Part shown: positions 1 to 6,473 of the stretch, one piece after another
How positions within the stretch are numbered: position 1 is the stretch's first letter
Layout: each line of letters begins with the position of its first letter
DNA from: Candidatus Omnitrophota bacterium
GTDB lineage: Bacteria; Omnitrophota; Gorgyraeia; Zapsychrales; Zapsychraceae
NCBI GenBank assembly: GCA_018399915.1
Contig: JAGYNW010000074.1
Coordinates: 1-8,825, forward strand
Direction: 5' to 3'
DNA: 8,825 nt
The notes under the pieces: model-generated
Database searches by the model: none
Told to the model about the DNA's origin: nothing
Seen by the model: only the letters and a program-made list of their open reading frames with translations
Made by a program: the position numbers and the translations under genes

Positions 1-172
1 CATCCATTCTGATCTTCAGCGGGGCTTTATCCGTGCGGAGATCATGAAATGTTCCGATCTTATTGAGTTGAAAAGCGAGTCCAAATTAAAAGAAGTCGGA
101 AAATTCATGGTTAAGGGCAAAGATTATGTCCTTGAGGAAGGGGACATCATGAATGTCCGCTTTAATGTATGA
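1..172 (+). CDS. ychF: YchF/OLA1 family ribosome-binding ATPase, C-terminal end (5' truncated by window)
   Basis: Reading from base 2 gives 56 residues ending at TGA 170-172. They carry the hallmarks of the YchF C-terminal TGS domain: an IHSDLQRGFIRAE segment, a GKDYVLEEGDIM segment and the terminal RFNV, which is almost invariant in this family. YchF is an Obg-related P-loop protein that prefers ATP, binds the ribosome and is linked to stress responses and translation initiation. The G domain and helical domain lie upstream of the window and cannot be inspected. Thirty-four bases separate the stop from the hydrolase start. No terminator is visible in that gap, so the two genes may be co-transcribed. 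The family call is firm because the C-terminus is diagnostic. Confidence 0.93.
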   Translation, partial: IHSDLQRGFIRAEIMKCSDLIELKSESKLKEVGKFMVKGKDYVLEEGDIMNVRFNV

Positions 173-206
173 CAATAAACCGCCTCCGTAAGCAGTTGAT
201 TATTTT

Positions 207-1010
207 ATGAAATTTATTCTCTTTGCATGTTTATGTCTATTACTGTTTGTGCTTTACATTCGTTATGTCGAAAGTAAGGCTGTTTTTTATCCTGATCCCC
301 ATATCCAGGTAACGCCGCAGGATCTTGGATTGGAATATGAGGATGTCTATTTTGCCGCAGAGGATGGTGTGCTTTTGCATGGGTGGTTTTTAAGATCGCC
401 CGGTGCCCGCAGCACCATGATTTTTTGTCACGGGAATGCAGGCAATATCGGAGGACGTGTTCTGAAGTTAAAGTATTTTTATGAGATGGGTGTTAATGTT
501 TTTATCTTTGATTACAGAGGGTACGGAAAGAGTCAGGGGGTTCCCTCGGAAGCAGGCCTCTACAAAGACGCTCAGGCGGCGTATGATTATTTAACAAGGC
601 GAGAGGATATTGACACGGCTTCCCTTTTTGTTTATGGCGCTTCTTTAGGTGGCGTGGTTGCCGTTGATCTGGCCTTGCGTCGACCTTTGGCATGCTTGAT
701 CGTGGATTCTTCTTTTTCATCGGCAAAAGATGTGGCGAAAAAAATTTTACCTATTGCTCCCGGGTTTCTGCTCAGGACAAAAATGGATTCGGCCTCTAAG
801 ATCCGGCATATCCAGATTCCCAAACTGCTATTACACAGCAAGGAAGATGAGATCATCCCTTATTTTTTAGGTGAAAAATTATTCCAGGCTGCGCAGCCTC
901 CCAAATCCTTTGTTGAAACAAAAGGTGGCCATAATCTGGGGTATGAGCAATATAAGGATCAATTTGTGAATGCCATCAGGGATTTTCTAAAAGAACATAA
1001 TCTGATTTAA
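207..1010 (+). CDS. Membrane-anchored alpha/beta hydrolase (COG1073, YfhR/ABHD13-like)
   Basis: The 267-residue protein begins with a hydrophobic segment (residues about 3-18) followed by RYVESK, which looks like an uncleaved N-terminal membrane anchor. The alpha/beta-hydrolase core follows. It has an oxyanion-hole type HGNAGN (75-80), DYRGYGKS (102-109), the nucleophile elbow GASLGG (144-149, Ser146), and probable triad partners Asp214 (SKEDEIIP) and His242 (GGHNLG). The set is that of a serine hydrolase of the BEM46/ABHD13/YfhR group; the natural substrate is unknown for most members. If the anchor is N-in, the catalytic domain would be extracytoplasmic, but topology is inferred only. The start at 207 has no strong ribosome binding site. 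It is kept because it is the first ATG and gives the complete anchor. The next gene begins 10 bases after the stop. Confidence 0.88.
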   Translation: MKFILFACLCLLLFVLYIRYVESKAVFYPDPHIQVTPQDLGLEYEDVYFAAEDGVLLHGWFLRSPGARSTMIFCHGNAGNIGGRVLKLKYFYEMGVNVFIFDYRGYGKSQGVPSEAGLYKDAQAAYDYLTRREDIDTASLFVYGASLGGVVAVDLALRRPLACLIVDSSFSSAKDVAKKILPIAPGFLLRTKMDSASKIRHIQIPKLLLHSKEDEIIPYFLGEKLFQAAQPPKSFVETKGGHNLGYEQYKDQFVNAIRDFLKEHNLI

Positions 1011-1020
1011 GGTTCTCTTG

Positions 1021-1830
1021 ATGATGACCCAACTCCGAATTACCAGTTTACAGAATCCTCAAATAAAAAATCTTGTCCGGCTTCGGTCCGCAAAAATAAG
1101 AAAACAGACGGGCCGGACGCTTATTGACGGGTCGGCGGAAGTAGCGCGGTCTGTTGAGCTTGAGGCGCCCATTGAGGAAGTCTTTATTTGTGAGCCCTTG
1201 TTCACGAAACAGGCTCAGTCCCAAGCCTTAAATCAAAAGTTGTCTTTATTGCAAGTAAAAATTTATCAGGTGACAGAAAAGGTTTATGAAAAGATCGCTT
1301 ATGGGGCCCGCAAGGATGGCATCGTCGCGGTCTGTCGGCCACGGTCATATGCCTATGAAGATCTTGGCTCCTCTTCAAAAGCTTTTTATGTGGTTTTGGA
1401 AGGCATTGAAAAGCCCGGCAACCTGGGGGCAATATTTCGAACCTGTGATGGTGCGGGCGTTGATGGCATCATTTTGTGCGAGGGGTGCAGCGATGTATAC
1501 AATCCCAATGTCATCCGGGCCAGTCTTGCCACGGTCTTTTCTGTGAAATTTGTCCTGTCAACCAATGAAGAGGCCTATGCCTTTTTGAAAAAAGCCAAGG
1601 TGACAACGTATGCCACGCTTCCAGAGGCGCAAGACCGCTATGATCAAGGTTCCTATCAGGATGCGTCGGCCATTATTTTAGGCAATGAGCATGATGGGTT
1701 AACCCCTTTTTGGTCCCAAAAGGCTAATCGGAAAATCAGGATCCCCATGAAGGGTATTGCGGATTCATTGAATGTTTCTTCTTGCGCCGCTGTTGTTGTT
1801 TATGAGGTTGCGCGACAAAGGAAGAAATGA
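1021..1830 (+). CDS. TrmH/SpoU-family RNA 2'-O-ribose methyltransferase
   Basis: This is a 269-residue protein of the SPOUT class, which uses S-adenosylmethionine to methylate ribose 2'-OH in rRNA or tRNA. The N-terminal ~105 residues match the SpoU substrate-binding type (SLQNPQIKNLVRL at the start). The C-terminal knot carries all three signature motifs: EGIEKPGNLGAIFRTCDGAG (127-146, with Asn134 and the catalytic-type Arg140), LGNEHDGL (220-227), and IPMKGIADSLNVSS (241-254) followed by a hydrophobic helix. Length and architecture fit the RlmB/TsnR-like rRNA methyltransferases; the exact target nucleotide cannot be deduced. AAGG at 1009-1012 lies 8 bases before ATG 1021, so I prefer this start over the in-frame TTG at 1018 and over ATG 1024. 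It sits upstream of another rRNA-modifying enzyme gene, which supports an rRNA role. Confidence 0.92.
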   Translation: MMTQLRITSLQNPQIKNLVRLRSAKIRKQTGRTLIDGSAEVARSVELEAPIEEVFICEPLFTKQAQSQALNQKLSLLQVKIYQVTEKVYEKIAYGARKDGIVAVCRPRSYAYEDLGSSSKAFYVVLEGIEKPGNLGAIFRTCDGAGVDGIILCEGCSDVYNPNVIRASLATVFSVKFVLSTNEEAYAFLKKAKVTTYATLPEAQDRYDQGSYQDASAIILGNEHDGLTPFWSQKANRKIRIPMKGIADSLNVSSCAAVVVYEVARQRKK

Positions 1831-1872
1831 TAATTTTATAAGCTCAAGAGGTTAAGGTTAAGAGGAACAGCT

Positions 1873-2589
1873 ATGAAGAATTCTCAAAAATTACAGATTT
1901 TTTTATCACATAATGATGAATGCTCCCGACGGGCAGCTATGGATTTGATAAAAGAGGGCATGGTAACTGTCAATGATCAGCTTGTTACGGAGCCTTCCAT
2001 TCAGATCGATCCGCAAAAAGATAAAGTCTTTATTAACGGCAAAAGGATTAAGCAAAAACAGTATGAGTACATTATGCTCAATAAACCGTCAGGGTATGTG
2101 ACAACAAAAGCAGACCCCCATGCGTCAAAAACGGTTTATCAATTGTTGCCAAAGAAATATCATTTTCTGGCCCCGGTAGGACGGCTGGATAAAGATACAG
2201 AAGGCCTCCTGATCTTAACCAATGATGGGGACGTTACACAGAAACTGACTCATCCCCGTTATAAGAGTGATAAGAATTATTATGTGAAGGTGCGTAACCG
2301 GTTAGAAATAAAAGAACGCCTTAAGATAGAGAACGGGGTTTTTTTAGATGGCCGCAAGACCGCGAAAGCCAAGATCAAGGTAATAAGGATGAAGCGCGAT
2401 TTTACCGAATGCCTGATTACCATTCGCGAAGGCCGTAAGCGTCAGGTCCGCCGTATGTTCGCGGCTGTTAAGCATAAAGTGACTTTCTTAAAAAGGGTCT
2501 CGCAGGGTCCGCTGGTATTAGGGAGTTTAAAGACCGGAGCTTGGCGGAACTTGAACGAAAAAGAAAAAAAACAATTACTGCAATTATGA
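1873..2589 (+). CDS. RsuA/RluB/RluE-family pseudouridine synthase with S4 domain
   Basis: The 238-residue enzyme isomerises a specific uridine in rRNA to pseudouridine. An S4 RNA-binding domain occupies residues about 7-55 (ECSRRAAMDLIKEGMVTVN), followed by MLNKPSGYVTT and the catalytic motif GRLDKDTEGLL (103-113), in which Asp106 is the nucleophile. YKSDKNYYVKV and REGRKRQVRRM (185-195) complete the family pattern. The length is close to that of E. coli RsuA, and somewhat shorter than RluB with its C-terminal tail, so the 16S versus 23S target is undecided. A ribosome binding site AGAGGAA (1861-1867) lies 5 bases before the ATG. The last codons include a run of eight A (2564-2571), and the stop overlaps the ABC-F start as ATGA, so translation of the two genes is probably coupled. 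Confidence 0.93.
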   Translation: MKNSQKLQIFLSHNDECSRRAAMDLIKEGMVTVNDQLVTEPSIQIDPQKDKVFINGKRIKQKQYEYIMLNKPSGYVTTKADPHASKTVYQLLPKKYHFLAPVGRLDKDTEGLLILTNDGDVTQKLTHPRYKSDKNYYVKVRNRLEIKERLKIENGVFLDGRKTAKAKIKVIRMKRDFTECLITIREGRKRQVRRMFAAVKHKVTFLKRVSQGPLVLGSLKTGAWRNLNEKEKKQLLQL

Positions 2590-4532
2590 TCACGATCAAT
2601 AATCTAACGATGGGGTTTTCTCAACGGACATTGTTTAAGGATGTCACCTTGAGCATCTTCAAAGGAGAGAAAATCGGGTTGACCGGGCCTAATGGCGCCG
2701 GAAAGACAACGCTTTTTTCTATCATTTTGGGAGAGACCGAACCTTTATCCGGGGATTTACAGGTCCAAAAAAATATTAATATCGGATATTTGCCCCAGGA
2801 AGCAAAATTTTCATCGAGTCATACGGTTATGGATGAAATGACTCAAGGAGACACGCGTATCAAAAAGTTACGGGCGGAAAAAAAGCGTTTAGAGGATACG
2901 CATAAGGCGGCCACACTCCGTTACGGGGATGTCTTGGAGGAATTGGAGCAGTTAGGCGTTTATGAACTGGAACACAAGGCGGAAAAGATCCTTTCCGGGT
3001 TAGGTTTTCAGCAAGACGATTTTCATAAGCCGATCAATCATTTGAGCGGTGGCTGGCAGATGCGGACTTTATTGGCCAAGCTGTTGACCTGTCCTTATGA
3101 TTTGCTTTTACTGGATGAGCCGACGAATTATTTGGATCTGGAAGCAACGCTTTGGCTTAAAGGTTTTTTGAGCGATTATTCCGAATCGTTTATTCTCATC
3201 TCCCATGACCGCGTTTTCTTGAATGACATTACGAATTATACGATTGTTCTGGATAACGGCAAGATCGTCAAATCCAAGGGGAATTATGAGAATTATGAAA
3301 AGCAAAAGGACATTCTGAACGTCTCATTGGAGAAACGCAAAAAAGTTGTCGAGAAAAAACGCAAACAGTTAAAACGGTTTACCGAAAGATTTCACGCGCA
3401 ACCTAACCGCGCGGCCGCCGTAAGGAATAAGCGCAAGATGATTGACCGTCTGGAAGATATTCAGATCGAATACGACAAGAAGAATATTGGCGATTTCGAT
3501 TTCTCGGATGTACAAAACAGCGGGTATCAGGTAGCGGAATTAAAGAATATTGCCAAGCGTTATGGGGATAATATTGTTTATGAGAATCTTAATTACGAGA
3601 TCATCCGGGGGCAAAGGATCTGTTTGGTGGGTCCTAATGGGGCCGGAAAATCCACTTTGTTAAAAATGCTTGCCGGCGTGATCCAGCCGGATTCCGGTTC
3701 GATCCGTTACGGCCAGAATGTGGAATTGGGCTATTTTTCTCAAACCCGTTTGGATGTATTGAATCCTGATCTTAGTTTATTTGATGAGGTTGTGATGTCA
3801 GTTCCCGGCGGCAGTGTGCCGGCGCAGAAAGTCCGGACGCTTTTAGCTTTGTTCAATTTTCACGGGGATGATGTTTTTAAATCTGTTAAGGTTTTATCCG
3901 GAGGGGAAAAGAGCCGTTTGATTTTGGCGAAATTGTTGATCAATCCGCCCAATTTTATGCTTTTAGATGAACCGACGACTCATTTGGACCTCGATGGGGT
4001 CAAGGCATTGACAGAGGCTTTTCAGGAATACGAAGGGACCTTGTGTTTTATCAGCCATGATTTGTATTTCATTAAAGAGAATGCCGACTATATCGTCGAT
4101 GTCAGCGCGGGTAAACTGAAAGTTTATCATGGGGGGCTTGATTATTATCTGGAAAAGAAAGGGAGCAAAGAAGAAGAGGATGCGCGCAGAAAAAAGACTA
4201 TCAAACAAGAAGAAAAGCGATTAAAGAAAAAAAAGAAGACCGCAGCAGGGGATCCAAAGAATCAGGTCATCGATCATTTACATGCGCAGCATAAAAAAGC
4301 GGTCAAACGTTTGAACCAGATCAAGAATGAGATCAAAAAACTTCAGAAGGATCAAAAAGAACTGGAGACCGAAACTTATGTAAAATCCCGGATGCTCTCG
4401 GAATCTTTTGGCCGGGATCCTGCCATCATCAAGGATTGTGGCAGGCGCTTGAAAGAGATTCAGACCCTTTTGCGGGAGAATCAAAGCCGGATCAATCAGT
4501 TGGAAGAGGAACGGGATCAGATCAGCCGGTAA
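2586..4532 (+). CDS. ABC-F family ATPase (Uup/YheS/YdiF-like translation factor)
   Basis: A soluble 648-residue protein with two ABC domains and no membrane segment. Domain 1 has Walker A GPNGAGKTT (34-42), Q-loop Gln71, signature LSGGW (153-157), Walker B LLLLDEPT (173-180) and switch His207. Domain 2 has GPNGAGKST (349-357), LSGGE (437-441), MLLDEPT (458-464) and His491. A basic helical linker at about 240-300 corresponds to the P-site tRNA-interaction motif of ABC-F factors, and residues about 525-648 form a very charged, Lys/Glu-rich coiled coil. ABC-F proteins bind the ribosomal E site and relieve stalled or drug-bound states; the subfamily cannot be fixed by eye. Both glutamates (178, 462) are intact, so it should hydrolyse ATP. 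The start ATG 2586 overlaps the upstream stop. A TTG at 2541 is also in frame but would place 15 residues over the upstream gene. No good ribosome binding site is visible, which fits coupling. Confidence 0.93.
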   Translation: MITINNLTMGFSQRTLFKDVTLSIFKGEKIGLTGPNGAGKTTLFSIILGETEPLSGDLQVQKNINIGYLPQEAKFSSSHTVMDEMTQGDTRIKKLRAEKKRLEDTHKAATLRYGDVLEELEQLGVYELEHKAEKILSGLGFQQDDFHKPINHLSGGWQMRTLLAKLLTCPYDLLLLDEPTNYLDLEATLWLKGFLSDYSESFILISHDRVFLNDITNYTIVLDNGKIVKSKGNYENYEKQKDILNVSLEKRKKVVEKKRKQLKRFTERFHAQPNRAAAVRNKRKMIDRLEDIQIEYDKKNIGDFDFSDVQNSGYQVAELKNIAKRYGDNIVYENLNYEIIRGQRICLVGPNGAGKSTLLKMLAGVIQPDSGSIRYGQNVELGYFSQTRLDVLNPDLSLFDEVVMSVPGGSVPAQKVRTLLALFNFHGDDVFKSVKVLSGGEKSRLILAKLLINPPNFMLLDEPTTHLDLDGVKALTEAFQEYEGTLCFISHDLYFIKENADYIVDVSAGKLKVYHGGLDYYLEKKGSKEEEDARRKKTIKQEEKRLKKKKKTAAGDPKNQVIDHLHAQHKKAVKRLNQIKNEIKKLQKDQKELETETYVKSRMLSESFGRDPAIIKDCGRRLKEIQTLLRENQSRINQLEEERDQISR

Positions 4533-4571
4533 ATCGCGGCATCGGTTTTGGTAGATATTTTTTTTAGAATT

Positions 4572-4823
4572 ATGAAATTAAAACTTGATTTACATGCGAT
4601 CTATTCAGATGGGGCTAAGATCGAGAAGGCTCTTCAAGAGACTTTGGGGCGTGCCGTTTCTCGAAAGATCAAGATGGTTGAGATTGTGACAGGCAAAGGC
4701 AGCGGACAGCTGAAAAAAAGTATATTACGGTTTCTTGAAAAAAACTATAAAGGGGTTTATCATAGGATAGAAAAAGACGACAAGAATTGGGGACGAATTT
4801 TTGTCCATTTCAGGTGGAAATAA
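4572..4823 (+). CDS. Stand-alone Smr (small MutS-related) domain protein
   Basis: This 83-residue protein is essentially one Smr domain. The DxH motif is intact in KLDLHA (Asp6, His8), the glycine loop is VTGKGSGQLK (39-48), and the C-terminal half ends KDDKNWGRIFVHF (68-80). Smr domains occur at the C-terminus of MutS2 and in SmrA/SmrB; in SmrB the DxH residues support mRNA cleavage at collided ribosomes, while other members nick DNA or branched substrates. An intact DxH suggests nuclease competence, but the substrate is unknown. ATG 4572 is chosen because the domain begins directly after it; an in-frame TTG at 4548 would add eight hydrophobic residues of no domain relevance. No convincing ribosome binding site precedes it (the leader is T-rich), so reinitiation after the ABC-F stop 39 bases upstream is possible. 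It lies in the same frame as the ABC-F gene. Confidence 0.88.
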   Translation: MKLKLDLHAIYSDGAKIEKALQETLGRAVSRKIKMVEIVTGKGSGQLKKSILRFLEKNYKGVYHRIEKDDKNWGRIFVHFRWK

Positions 4824-4825
4824 TA

Positions 4826-5227
4826 ATGAAAAATAATTTGGTGCAAGCTTTTTGTGTAGTGTTTCTGTTAGTCGTAATGGCTTTTTATATGACCGGCTGC
4901 AAAAGCCTTTCTCATGTGGACGAACTTTTGCTTCTAAAACGATTTTCCAGCGAGCAGGCAGAGATCGCCTCTGAAGTTGAAGCAAGTGATCAGGGGTTTG
5001 AAAAGCTGGTAAAGACCGTTGAGGCAGGGAACCTTTTGCAATATGAAAATCAGTTTCAGATAAAGGCGGCCTTTGGGGCTCCGGTGTTAACGGAAACTGT
5101 GACAAAAGATGATCAGGTCTTTTCCCGTTGGTTGTACCGCTATTCAACCCGTTTTTTTGACTCGCCAAAAGTCTATCTGTATTTTGATGATTCAGGAGTC
5201 CTTTCCAGTTGGGACTATGTGCAGTAG
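4826..5227 (+). CDS. Predicted lipoprotein of unknown function, possibly BamE/SmpA-like fold
   Basis: The 133-residue protein has a type II signal peptide: MKNN, then a hydrophobic stretch (residues 5-21), then a lipobox-like YMTGC with Cys25 as the lipidated residue. The mature part has a charged helical region (31-68), then a block reading AFGAPVLTETV (82-92), SRWLYRY (100-106) and KVYLYFDDSGVLSSW (115-129). That block, a Gly-x-Pro, then a Trp-containing strand, then VYLYFD followed by a Gly turn, resembles the small beta-sheet repeats of BamE/SmpA-type outer-membrane lipoproteins. I infer this from pattern only. AGGTGG (4812-4817) lies 8 bases before the ATG. An upstream in-frame ATG at 4787 would add 13 residues ahead of the signal peptide and is rejected. 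The start is two bases after the Smr gene stop, so the genes are co-transcribed. Confidence 0.8.
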   Translation: MKNNLVQAFCVVFLLVVMAFYMTGCKSLSHVDELLLLKRFSSEQAEIASEVEASDQGFEKLVKTVEAGNLLQYENQFQIKAAFGAPVLTETVTKDDQVFSRWLYRYSTRFFDSPKVYLYFDDSGVLSSWDYVQ

Positions 5228-5262
5228 CATAGTAATATTCATCGTAAGAAAGGAGTTGTCTT

Positions 5263-5553
5263 ATGGTAAAGATAATCATTGAAAAACCCACAGAAGAAAA
5301 GAAAAAGGCATTGGGTTTGCCTGAGCAGTGGGAAAATAAGGGAGAATGGTCTGTCTGGCAATGTGAGCCTTCATCCTTTGATTGGCACTATGACAGCGAG
5401 GAAGTCGCGTATCTTTTTGAGGGGAAGGTCAAGGTAACAACGGAAGCGGAAACCGTAGAGATTGAGTCCGGCGACCTTGTCAGGTTTCCTGTGGGCTTGA
5501 GTTGCCGATGGGAGATTGAAGAGCCGGTTAAAAAGGTTTTTGTTTTTAAATAA
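5263..5553 (+). CDS. Small single-domain cupin (Cupin_3/DUF861, COG3450-like)
   Basis: A 96-residue protein that is one cupin beta-barrel. Cupin motif 1 is seen at residues about 40-60 (DWHYDSEEVAYLFEGKVKVT, with His42, Glu46/Glu47 and Gly54), and motif 2 at 69-84 (SGDLVRFPVGLSCRWE). The conserved FDWHYD...YLFEGKV and FPxGLSCxW text is typical of the small ureidoglycine-aminohydrolase-like cupins found in many bacteria and plants. Their enzymatic role is mostly unknown, and motif 2 lacks the histidine that binds metal in classical cupins. A strong ribosome binding site AAAGGAG lies just upstream of ATG 5263. A 35-base gap separates it from the lipoprotein gene, and no terminator is apparent. 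Its metabolic partner is not evident from neighbouring genes. Confidence 0.88.
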   Translation: MVKIIIEKPTEEKKKALGLPEQWENKGEWSVWQCEPSSFDWHYDSEEVAYLFEGKVKVTTEAETVEIESGDLVRFPVGLSCRWEIEEPVKKVFVFK

Positions 5554-5576
5554 ACGCAGGAAAACGGAGGCCGACT

Positions 5577-5711
5577 ATGGGAAAATCAGGAAAAAAACCC
5601 CGGAAAAATATGGATTCCAAGCAGCATGGAAATGTCCCGCCCAAGCCCAAAAAAAAGGAAGCTGATTGGTCTTTTGACGATATCGCCAGATCAAAGACGC
5701 GCCGCTATTAG
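5577..5711 (+). CDS. Small basic protein, 44 residues, unknown function
   Basis: ATG 5577 to TAG 5709-5711 encodes 44 residues. It is preceded by a near-perfect ribosome binding site CGGAGG (5565-5570) with 6-base spacing. It fills the space between the cupin and the glycosylase gene, starting 23 bases after the former and ending two bases before the latter. The first 28 residues are rich in Lys, Pro, Gly and Arg (GKSGKKPRK, then PPKPKKKEA) and look disordered. The end is more structured-looking, WSFDDIARSKTRRY, with an aromatic/acidic stretch followed by a basic tail. I do not recognise a family. The basic character would suit nucleic-acid or ribosome contact, which is inference. Because the glycosylase gene has a poor ribosome binding site of its own, translation of this short gene may also feed ribosomes into the next one. 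Confidence 0.72.
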   Translation: MGKSGKKPRKNMDSKQHGNVPPKPKKKEADWSFDDIARSKTRRY

Positions 5712-5713
5712 GA

Positions 5714-6367
5714 ATGAGAGATGAGACCGCTCAAGAATTGCTGCAAAGCATCTACGATTTGTTGTTAAAGGCTTTTGGCTCCCAATACTGGTGGCCGGGA
5801 GAAACCCCTTTTGAAATAATGGTGGGTGCGATCTTGACCCAGAACACCAATTGGGGGAATGTTGAAAAAGCCATACAGAATTTAAAAGACCAAAAGACTC
5901 TTTCTGTAGATGCTATCTATCGCATGCCCCCGGAAGAATTAGCTGTTCTGATCAAACCTTCTGGATTTTTTAATGTCAAAGCCAATCGTTTAAAGAATTT
6001 TGTGTCTTTTCTTGTGAAGGAGTATGCGGGAGATCTGAAAGCTATGGCCCGGGAAGAGACTTTTACCTTGCGGGCAAAAATGTTAGAAGTCAATGGGGTG
6101 GGCCCAGAAACCGTGGATTCAATTTTACTTTACGCTCTGGGAAAACCGGTTTTTGTTATCGATGCGTATACGAAAAGGGTCTTATTCCGGCATAAGGTCA
6201 TCGCGCTCAAGGATACCTACGCGGATGTGCAAAAGCTATTTATGGCGAATCTGAAAGAAGATCCTATGATTTTTAATGAATACCATGCATTATTTGTAAA
6301 ATTGGCTAAGGACTTTTGCCGGGTCAAACCCCGCTGTGAGGGGTGCCCCTTGCTTTGTTTACTTTAA
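5714..6367 (+). CDS. Helix-hairpin-helix DNA glycosylase (endonuclease III superfamily, MagIII-like)
   Basis: A 217-residue base-excision repair enzyme. QYWWPGETPFEIMVGAILTQ (24-43) with NTNWGNVEKAI after it is characteristic of the endonuclease III-related 3-methyladenine glycosylase group exemplified by Helicobacter MagIII. The helix-hairpin-helix is LEVNGVGPETVDS (124-136), and the catalytic aspartate is Asp150 in VIDAYTKR. At the position of the endonuclease III lyase lysine there is Glu132, so it should be a monofunctional glycosylase that removes damaged bases without cutting the strand. Four cysteines at 202, 208, 211 and 215 (spacing x5, x2, x3) probably hold a 4Fe-4S cluster; classical Nth uses x6, x2, x5. 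The start ATG 5714 is two bases after the preceding small gene and lacks a well-spaced ribosome binding site, implying coupling. The exact base substrate is not deducible. Confidence 0.9.
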   Translation: MRDETAQELLQSIYDLLLKAFGSQYWWPGETPFEIMVGAILTQNTNWGNVEKAIQNLKDQKTLSVDAIYRMPPEELAVLIKPSGFFNVKANRLKNFVSFLVKEYAGDLKAMAREETFTLRAKMLEVNGVGPETVDSILLYALGKPVFVIDAYTKRVLFRHKVIALKDTYADVQKLFMANLKEDPMIFNEYHALFVKLAKDFCRVKPRCEGCPLLCLL

Positions 6368-6386
6368 GTCTTTTTGCAGATATAAT
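6358..6386 (+). promoter_or_regulatory. Candidate sigma70-type promoter for the rmuC operon
   Basis: TTTACT at 6358-6363 (4 of 6 to the -35 consensus) is followed after 17 bases by a perfect TATAAT at 6381-6386. It overlaps the last codons of the glycosylase gene and would start transcription near 6393, in the A7T6 tract, giving a leader of about 80 bases before the rmuC ATG. It sits in the largest intergenic gap of the window. AT-rich sequence makes chance matches likelier, but the consensus -10 and ideal spacing support it. Confidence 0.55.
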
Positions 6387-6473
6387 TAAAAAAATTTTTT
6401 AAACAGAATGTTAGTAAAACAGAGTCGGTTGTTCTCCGGGGTGTGAGAGCGAAGGCTTTAAGGAGAATCGATT

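Noticed and set aside
1286..1546. 86-residue + strand frame inside the methyltransferase gene
   Set aside because: It is an out-of-frame shadow crossing SPOUT motif 1, with no ribosome binding site and no domain.
5157..5185. TTGACT-17-TATTTT promoter-like pair inside the lipoprotein gene, upstream of the cupin
   Set aside because: The -35 is good (5 of 6) but the -10 matches only 4 of 6 in a T-rich coding stretch. It is too weak to list as a promoter without expression data.
4725..5291. 188-residue open frame on the - strand
   Set aside because: It lies antisense to the well-supported Smr end, lipoprotein and cupin start. It has no recognisable domain and a low-complexity Pro/Leu/Arg composition typical of a shadow frame.
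6329..6343. CCCC-loop-GGGG stem near the end of the glycosylase gene as a terminator
   Set aside because: The stem is only four pairs, lies inside the iron-sulfur coding region and is not followed directly by a T run.
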